This document shows positions 5,159 to 7,712 of a stretch of 7,712 nt of DNA, piece by piece. The first letter of the stretch is position 1, and every line of letters begins with the position of its first letter. Position numbers and translations under genes: made by a program. Source of the stretch: Candidatus Aenigmatarchaeota archaeon (GTDB lineage Archaea > Aenigmatarchaeota > Aenigmatarchaeia > PWEA01 > B50-G16); contig QMZU01000030.1 in assembly GCA_003663345.1 (NCBI GenBank), forward strand, positions 1-7,712, written 5' to 3'. Under the pieces are notes generated by a model, which saw only the letters and a program-made list of their open reading frames with translations, ran no database searches and was not told the origin of the DNA.

Positions 5159-5656
5159 CTACCACCTACTAGGATTCAAATAAGTAGGTAAAGGATACCT
5201 AACTTCCATAATTGTCATACCATACTTATTTTCATACCTCAGCTCATACCAGAACAGGTTTTCAAATAGCTCTAAAGCATTGTGGTAGTCTGGCGGTATT
5301 GGAATACACTCATAATCTACCTCGTACTTAAACCACCACTCTTCTTGCGAATATCCTAATGCATCTTCAATAAACCCGATTAACTCTTTTTCACCAAACT
5401 CGTACAACTCCTCTAAGTAGTTTTCCTTTATGTACTCCGAAATCCACGTTTGAAAAATAGCATTGTAATATTTATTATGAACAGGAATATCGTTAATAGT
5501 AACACTTACTCGGTAAAATGGTTGCCGCCTTGTAAAACGCCCCGTAAGAATATCTCTGAAATAAATGTAATAGCGGCCTCTGCGATAGTAAAGCTCAGCA
5601 TAAGTATACGGAGAAACTTTTATCCTTCTGACTAAATAATAAATTCTCTCAGTCAC
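5159..5656 (-). CDS. Tyr-rich protein of unknown function
   Basis: The start at GTG 5656 (165 residues) is supported by AAGGTGGT (5668-5661); the longest form from TTG 5674 would include that site. The N-terminal half is rich in Tyr and Arg and looks like beta strands (ERIYYLVRRIKVSPYTYAEL, then YYRRGRYYIYFRDILTGRF). This could be a small RNA- or DNA-binding beta sheet. From about residue 65 the protein is helical and acidic (LEELYEFGEKELIGFIEDAL), then has Trp/Tyr-rich stretches and a Pro-rich end (RYPLPTYLNPSRW). It has one Cys and no membrane segment. I recognise no family, and no catalytic signature stands out. An anti-defence or DNA-binding role is possible from size and setting, but is a guess. 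It is preceded by an intergenic gap with a terminator-like hairpin. Confidence 0.75.
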   Translation of the reverse strand: MTERIYYLVRRIKVSPYTYAELYYRRGRYYIYFRDILTGRFTRRQPFYRVSVTINDIPVHNKYYNAIFQTWISEYIKENYLEELYEFGEKELIGFIEDALGYSQEEWWFKYEVDYECIPIPPDYHNALELFENLFWYELRYENKYGMTIMEVRYPLPTYLNPSRW

Positions 5657-5672
5657 AAGAACCACCTTTAAC

Positions 5673-5711
5673 AAAAAATATTCCTATTATAAATAATATA
5701 AAAAAGGAATA
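5673..5711 (-). terminator. AT-rich hairpin followed by T6, terminator-like
   Basis: On the minus strand TATTCC (5711-5706) pairs with GGAATA (5684-5679), and the inner arms TATTAT and ATAATA (5698-5693 and 5690-5685) pair with each other. A 7-base bulge of mostly T lies in the first arm. Directly after the hairpin comes TTTTTT (5678-5673). This is the shape of an intrinsic terminator, although an AT-rich stem would be weak at high temperature; the T-run may be the active part. It lies between the stop at 5716 and the ribosome site of the next gene. Confidence 0.4.
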
Positions 5712-5716
5712 GGGTT
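5697..5716 (-). terminator. Pyrimidine T-tract element, minus strand
   Basis: On the minus strand CCCTATTCCTTTTTTATAT begins 1-2 bases after the stop at 5718-5716 of the Sm-like gene. It is one of the two best copies of the repeated element. If TTTTTTATAT also served as a TATA box, transcription would begin near 5674, giving an 18-base leader with AAGGTGGT for the next gene, so a combined terminator/promoter is possible. Confidence 0.5.
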
Positions 5717-6036
5717 TACTCACGAGCCTCTGCCCCCATCCTTTTCATTTTCTTCTTCAGCATCCTCATTTTGGCCCTTTCCTTCAGTTCCAAGTACGTT
5801 TCCTCATCAATCTTCGTAATCATAGTTGCCTTAGTAAGGTTAAGAACCGCAGTCTGCCCATAAATATCCTCTATTGTAACATAATATGGATTTATATGAA
5901 AGCCTTTGATTCTGCCATAGTAGACTAACCTACCTACGATTACCTTTATGTAGTCACCTATGGTTAGTGTCATGCTGAAAACTTCAACTGACTTTGGAGG
6001 TTCCTTTTCCTTAGTTTGCTTTTTCTTCTCTGACAT
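5716..6036 (-). CDS. Basic protein with Sm/SH3-barrel-like core
   Basis: I start at ATG 6036 (106 residues), served by GAGGTGT about 8 bases upstream; GTG 6048 would include that site. Residues 1-16 are a Lys/Glu-rich tail. Residues about 20-76 look like five short beta strands: IGDYIKVIVG, then YYGRIKGFHIN, PYYVTIEDIYGQ, TAVLNLTKA and a final TMITKI. A G-x-x-V/I start, a central Y-G-R-I-K-G-F turn with a following N, and an I-E-D/G-Q pair recall the Sm1/Sm2 layout of Sm/Lsm proteins, or a KOW/SH3 barrel. The C-terminal 30 residues are a highly basic helix (RAKMRMLKKKMKRMGAEARE). An RNA- or DNA-binding role fits. The N-terminus overlaps the 39-residue gene by 26 bases. Confidence 0.8.
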   Translation of the reverse strand: MSEKKKQTKEKEPPKSVEVFSMTLTIGDYIKVIVGRLVYYGRIKGFHINPYYVTIEDIYGQTAVLNLTKATMITKIDEETYLELKERAKMRMLKKKMKRMGAEARE

Positions 6037-6130
6037 CTTTAACGACACCTCTCAAGTAACCATTGCAAATTTCTTTAACCTCAATCTCAACAACTACTTT
6101 AGAACCACTTTTCCAAACCTTTCTTTTCAT
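6011..6130 (-). CDS. Overlapping 39-residue basic protein
   Basis: A very short gene with a strong start: AAGGTGAGA lies 7-8 bases before ATG 6130. The product begins MKRKVWKSGSKVVVEIEVKE and continues with ICNGYLRGVVKDVREEKAN. The alternation of Val/Ile and charged residues, with a G-x-L-R-G-V turn, suggests 3-4 strands of a tiny SH3/KOW-like barrel. It overlaps the upstream zinc gene by 32 bases and the downstream Sm-like gene by 26 bases, each in a different frame. All three genes have their own ribosome site, which argues against one gene broken by frameshifts. Its strand pattern loosely resembles the core of the downstream Sm-like protein, so the products may associate. The function is unknown. 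Confidence 0.65.
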   Translation of the reverse strand: MKRKVWKSGSKVVVEIEVKEICNGYLRGVVKDVREEKAN

Positions 6131-6302
6131 AAATTATCTCACCTTCCCTAACTTTAACTAATTCGATGTCCTCAGAGTGACATACAGGACAGCATAAAAA
6201 CCACCTTTTATATTTCTCAGTTTTCTGATAGCAGATTCTGGGAAAGCTGAACATTTCTCCGCATTTATTACATATATAAAAGTACTTAACATTTCCCTTC
6301 AT
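6099..6302 (-). CDS. Small zinc-ribbon protein
   Basis: Start ATG 6302 gives 67 residues. It overlaps the previous stop as ATGA, with AGGTGCGG 7 bases upstream; the longer GTG start at 6332 would run through that site. Two cysteine pairs are visible: C11-x2-C14 (ICNKCGEMF) and C38-x2-C41 (CCPVCHSED), with extra C24 and C37. This is the arrangement of a rubredoxin-like zinc ribbon, about 23 residues between knuckles. A hydrophobic/charged strand region and a WF end follow. Zinc ribbons of this size in archaea often bind DNA or RNA or serve as transcription-factor-like domains. The particular role is not evident. It is part of the compact minus-strand operon and translationally coupled at both ends. 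Confidence 0.8.
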   Translation of the reverse strand: MKGNVKYFYICNKCGEMFSFPRICYQKTEKYKRWFLCCPVCHSEDIELVKVREGEIIYEKKGLEKWF

Positions 6303-6535
6303 TTCTCCGCACCTACAATATCTCTGATACACTTTTTTATCTCGAATTGAGGATACACTAGCTCTCTGTTAAGGACGTAAACTAGCGGTGTCTCTAGGTA
6401 TTTCTTGAGGTTTTTAGGAAACTCTGAAACTTTGATTGGAGGAAAATAATTGCATTTAACGGCAACATCTAAAAGGCCTTTTTCCCTGTACTTCTTTATA
6501 TAAAAAAGGGATAGGGTTAAAGCAGGGTTTTCCAT
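6299..6535 (-). CDS. Small protein of unknown function
   Basis: A 78-residue protein starting at ATG 6535. GGTGTGA about 6 bases upstream lies in the end of the preceding gene, whose stop is 4 bases away. The first 12 codons contain the T-tract element, giving NPALTLSLFYIKK, so the N-terminus may be shaped by that DNA signal. The rest is mixed alpha/beta: a Lys-rich turn (YREKGLLDVAVKC), FPPIKVSEFPKNLKKYLETP, a strand (LVYVLNRELVY) and a final charged helix (FEIKKCIRDIVG). There are two cysteines but no zinc motif. No family is recognised. The stop forms ATGA with the following zinc-ribbon gene. Confidence 0.7.
   Translation of the reverse strand: MENPALTLSLFYIKKYREKGLLDVAVKCNYFPPIKVSEFPKNLKKYLETPLVYVLNRELVYPQFEIKKCIRDIVGAEK
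6497..6518 (-). terminator. Pyrimidine T-tract element inside a coding start, minus strand
   Basis: On the minus strand CCCTATCCCTTTTTTATAT starts 24 bases after the stop at 6540 and occupies codons 7-13 of the next gene. It is nearly identical to the copy at 5697-5716, which is not coding. Conservation of the DNA string across coding and non-coding settings suggests that the nucleic acid, not the peptide, is what is kept. Confidence 0.45.
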
Positions 6536-6539
6536 AACG

Positions 6540-6884
6540 TCACACCTGCTGATACTTCAACCTATGATACTCAAACCTTACTTTTTCCATAGCTTCAGGT
6601 CCACAGTTTTCCACGTATTTTAAGATGCTATCTATTATTTTGGCTAATCCCTCTATAAAGGTCCTGTAAACACCGTAATGTAGCTGCCCTTTTAGCCTTA
6701 GCTCTATAGCTATACTTTCAACCACCTCTATGTAGTGCTCCATTTCAACGATAGTTACTGCTACCGCTTTATAATCACGCTCACTAAGAAACCTCTTAAC
6801 TTTTTCCATTACGTTAGCCTTAACTTCCATAAGCTCTCTTAACGCCATTTCTTCGTTATATAAAAAAGAAGAAGGGTTGTTCAT
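6540..6884 (-). CDS. Helical protein of unknown function
   Basis: A 114-residue, mostly helical protein. Residues 1-9 are MNNPSSFLY, encoded over a copy of the T-tract element. From residue 11 it forms long amphipathic helices (ALRELMEVKANVMEKVKRFL, then VAVTIVEMEHYIEVVESIAI, then a helix around FIEGLAKIIDSILKYVENCG). The end is charged and Tyr-rich. There is no membrane segment. A four-helix bundle is likely. GGGTGTTA 3 bases before the ATG at 6884 is a modest ribosome site. An alternative start at ATG 6830 is possible if the TTTTTTATATAA at 6867-6856 is a TATA box, because transcription would begin almost exactly there. It lies between the SSB-like gene and the small unknown gene. The function is unknown. 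Confidence 0.75.
   Translation of the reverse strand: MNNPSSFLYNEEMALRELMEVKANVMEKVKRFLSERDYKAVAVTIVEMEHYIEVVESIAIELRLKGQLHYGVYRTFIEGLAKIIDSILKYVENCGPEAMEKVRFEYHRLKYQQV
6857..6878 (-). terminator. Pyrimidine T-tract element inside a coding start, minus strand
   Basis: On the minus strand CCCTTCTTCTTTTTTATATA starts about 28 bases after the stop at 6905 and covers codons 4-9 of the next gene. It shares CCC, a pyrimidine spacer, T6 and ATATA with the other copies. It could end the message of the upstream gene, or act as a TATA box for a shorter form beginning at ATG 6830. Confidence 0.4.
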
Positions 6885-6904
6885 ATTAACACCCTTTTCG
6901 TACG

Positions 6905-7225
6905 CTACACGAAAGTGTAATAACGCTTCACTTTCTTTAGAGTCACTTTTACGCCCTTGTATCCCTCATCCAATTTCTTCTTTATTTCCTTTAGCTGCTT
7001 TAATAGTACGCCCGAAAACGTATGATACTTAGCTTTATGACCGTCTATTTCGATAGTTACTAAGGCAGTTTCTCCGTACTGCTCAGTTATCTTAAACTCC
7101 ACTTCCCTAATGATGAACTCTTGGTTTACTAATTCACTTAGAGAGCCTTGAGAGCCTAGAACACCCTTGTAAAACTCTGAGAAGCTAATGATACCTTTTT
7201 CCTCATTCTTTTTGTTCCCAGACAT
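6905..7225 (-). CDS. Putative OB-fold single-stranded nucleic acid-binding protein
   Basis: Start ATG 7225 (106 residues) is chosen because GTGAT (7234-7230) is an ideal site for it; the GTG at 7234 lies inside that site. The protein is a charged leader (MSGNKKNEEKG), a helix (FSEFYKGVLGSQGSLSELVN), then strands EFIIREVEFKI, a Y-G-E-T-A-L-V-T-I-E-I segment, a K-A-K-Y-H-T-F-S-G-V-L turn with helix LLKQLKEIKKKL, and VKVTLKKVKRYYTF. The order strand, strand with Y-G-E, strand with T-x-S, helix with QL, and a final strand is how I remember phage- and plasmid-type SSB-like OB proteins. Family membership is inference. It is the first confident gene after the control region, the usual place of an early DNA-handling protein. 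Confidence 0.8.
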   Translation of the reverse strand: MSGNKKNEEKGIISFSEFYKGVLGSQGSLSELVNQEFIIREVEFKITEQYGETALVTIEIDGHKAKYHTFSGVLLKQLKEIKKKLDEGYKGVKVTLKKVKRYYTFV

Positions 7226-7230
7226 ACTTA

Positions 7231-7455
7231 TCACAAAACTAATTTTACAATAAAAAGGATATAACGCCTACATTTATAGTTTTCATATCGTATAAATCCA
7301 TATATATTACGTATAAGTAGGACTACTATTAGCATTAACGATAAATACTTCAGAGTACATAGCAAAGTTAAGCACAGCATACATACAGATGTGAAAATAA
7401 AGTATATACTTATATATAAAATTTTTACTGTAAAAGTGTTTACACTTGTAACCAT
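7231..7455 (-). CDS. Possible small membrane protein in the control region
   Basis: A 74-residue frame (ATG 7455) rich in Ile, Leu, Tyr and Cys, with two hydrophobic stretches at about 11-33 and 37-49 and a basic end (RYENYKCRRYI). For: its TGA stop overlaps the GTGAT site of the next gene, as in other true pairs here, and a TATA-like box (7490-7481 minus) sits about 27-32 bases before ATG, fitting a leaderless message. Against: there is no ribosome site, the composition is what random AT-rich DNA yields, and its first codons overlie a palindromic box that looks regulatory. Coding status is undecided. Confidence 0.35.
   Translation of the reverse strand: MVTSVNTFTVKILYISIYFIFTSVCMLCLTLLCTLKYLSLMLIVVLLIRNIYGFIRYENYKCRRYILFIVKLVL
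7269..7280 (-). promoter_or_regulatory. TATA-like box upstream of the SSB-like gene
   Basis: On the minus strand ACTATAAATG is about 44-55 bases before ATG 7225. A start of transcription near 7248 would give a leader of some 23 bases that includes the GTGAT site. A longer AT-rich block with GGATTTATACG (about 7297-7287) is a second candidate. If the 7231-7455 frame is a real gene, this box would lie inside it. Confidence 0.3.
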
Positions 7456-7480
7456 ACTTGTAAATTCTATTTACACCAAA

Positions 7481-7490
7481 CTATATAAAT
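7481..7490 (-). promoter_or_regulatory. TATA-like box, minus strand
   Basis: ATTTATATAG on the minus strand, between the boxes at 7470 and 7505. It would start transcription near 7459, close to the ATG at 7455 of the possible membrane protein, or could drive the whole minus run. The reverse reading (CTATATAAAT) could also serve the plus-strand gene, with a start near 7512. Confidence 0.35.
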
Positions 7491-7524
7491 AACAGTATTT
7501 ATCATTTACACTTTTATTAATAAA

Positions 7525-7534
7525 ACTTATATAC
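7525..7534 (+). promoter_or_regulatory. TATA-like box for the plus-strand gene at 7568
   Basis: ACTTATATAC lies about 35-43 bases before ATG 7568. Normal spacing gives a start near 7557, directly at the GGTGAT ribosome site (7557-7562), so a very short leader. TTTACACTT boxes lie on both sides (7505 and 7537), and the downstream one would overlap the initiation region, a position typical for repression. Confidence 0.4.
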
Positions 7535-7567
7535 AATTTACACTTAATTTACATTTGGTGATAAATT

Positions 7568-7712
7568 ATGGTTAGCGAAAAAGAATTTAACGAAACGCTA
7601 AAAGAGCTACAAGAAAAGATTGATGAACTGAGAGAACTAAACATAGAAGCAAATGAATGGCAAAGTGTTCTTTACAATTTAACAGAAACTTTACTAAGAC
7701 AGTCTACTGCAA
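7568..7712 (+). CDS. Coiled-coil protein, cut by the window end
   Basis: The ATG at 7568 is preceded by GGTGAT (7557-7562) with correct spacing. The 48 visible codons read MVSEKEFNETLKELQEKIDE and onward, with clear heptad spacing of Leu/Ile (L, L, I, L, I) and a further amphipathic helix ending LTETLLRQSTA. The visible part is an acidic coiled coil, and the rest lies beyond the window. It is transcribed divergently from the SSB-like module across the TTTACACTT boxes, the usual setting of an autoregulator, but no DNA-binding domain is visible in this fragment. Confidence 0.75.
   Translation, partial: MVSEKEFNETLKELQEKIDELRELNIEANEWQSVLYNLTETLLRQSTA

Larger units (their letters stand above)
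7434..7556. promoter_or_regulatory. Cluster of TTTACACTT boxes, operator or origin-like
   Basis: Five boxes lie on the plus strand: TTTACACTT at 7439-7447, TTTACACC at 7470-7477, TTTACACTT at 7505-7513, TTTACACTT at 7537-7545 and TTTACATTT at 7548-7556. Starts are 31, 35, 32 and 11 bases apart, so the first four sit about three helical turns from each other, on nearly the same DNA face. The first is the right half of AAGTGT-TT-ACACTT (7434-7447), a near-perfect palindrome. A related inverted sequence, ACTTGTAAA, lies at 7456-7464. The set straddles the TATA-like boxes of both directions, fitting a repressor or activator that controls divergent transcription, or iterons of a replication origin. 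Confidence 0.6.

Noticed and set aside
5450..5635. 61-codon plus-strand frame inside the Tyr-rich gene
   Set aside because: It is an antisense shadow, and its start has no GGTGAT-like site.
5960..6151. 63-codon plus-strand frame across the three overlapping minus-strand genes
   Set aside because: It overlaps three minus-strand frames with good ribosome sites and has Phe/Ser-rich shadow composition.
6011..6302. One zinc-barrel fusion gene broken by two frameshifts
   Set aside because: Each of the three frames has its own well-spaced ribosome site and start, and overlapping coupled genes are the rule in this strand, so separate genes are simpler.
7235..7567. Possible CRISPR array or mini-array, as known from some archaeal viruses
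   Set aside because: The repeats are only 9-10 bases, inexact, and spaced 11-35 bases apart. No 24-25 base repeat with variable spacers is present here or elsewhere in the window.
1..7712. tRNA, rRNA, integrase attachment site or insertion sequence
   Set aside because: I found no cloverleaf-like segment, no transposase-like protein and no long terminal inverted repeats by reading; a covariance or repeat search could still find a cryptic one.

Overview
The window looks like part of the genome of a virus, or of a provirus or related mobile element, of a hyperthermophilic crenarchaeon, most likely of the order Sulfolobales. The reasons are AT-rich DNA, very tight packing of short genes, TATA-like boxes of the TTTATATA type, T-tract 3' ends, and ribosome-binding sites of the GGTGAT/GAGGTGA type. 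Those sites often overlap the stop codon of the preceding gene. Almost no protein belongs to a family I can name with confidence. I see no integrase, packaging ATPase, known major capsid protein, rRNA, tRNA or CRISPR array. The taxonomic placement is inference from style, not from a marker gene.

Layout. (1) Positions 3-4130, plus strand: a tightly spaced run of about eleven genes that looks like a structural or late module. It holds two small proteins, a membrane protein with an Ala/Glu/Arg repeat tail, a 183-residue protein ending in four 19-21 residue repeats, and a 415-residue protein built from a tandem duplication of a roughly 180-residue surface-protein-like module. Three very small membrane or exported proteins and three small helical proteins follow. 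(2) Positions 4135-7225 (perhaps to 7455), minus strand: an opposing run of about eleven small genes that looks like an early, nucleic-acid-handling module. It contains a possible OB-fold single-strand-binding protein, a helical protein, three Cys-rich putative zinc proteins, an Sm/SH3-barrel-like basic protein, a small protein with primase-like motif spacing, and several unknowns. The two modules converge at about 4130. (3) Positions 7456-7567: a divergent control region with five TTTACACTT-like boxes, one of them part of an almost perfect palindrome, ahead of a plus-strand coiled-coil gene cut by the window end.

Four genes here are too short for routine calling but have good starts: 3601-3777 (58 aa), 4409-4585 (58 aa), 6011-6130 (39 aa, overlapping both neighbours) and, more weakly, 3984-4130 (48 aa). 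Several start codons are placed downstream of the longest possible start, because the GGTGAT-type site points to an internal ATG or GTG (3156, 4341, 5156, 5656, 6036, 6302, 7225).

The most striking non-coding signal is a pyrimidine element, roughly CCC-TA-TCC-TTTTTT-ATAT. It recurs six times, on either strand, always 0-30 bases after a stop codon of the gene on that strand. It is best read as a shared transcription-termination or 3'-end signal, and in three places it has been absorbed into the first codons of the next gene.
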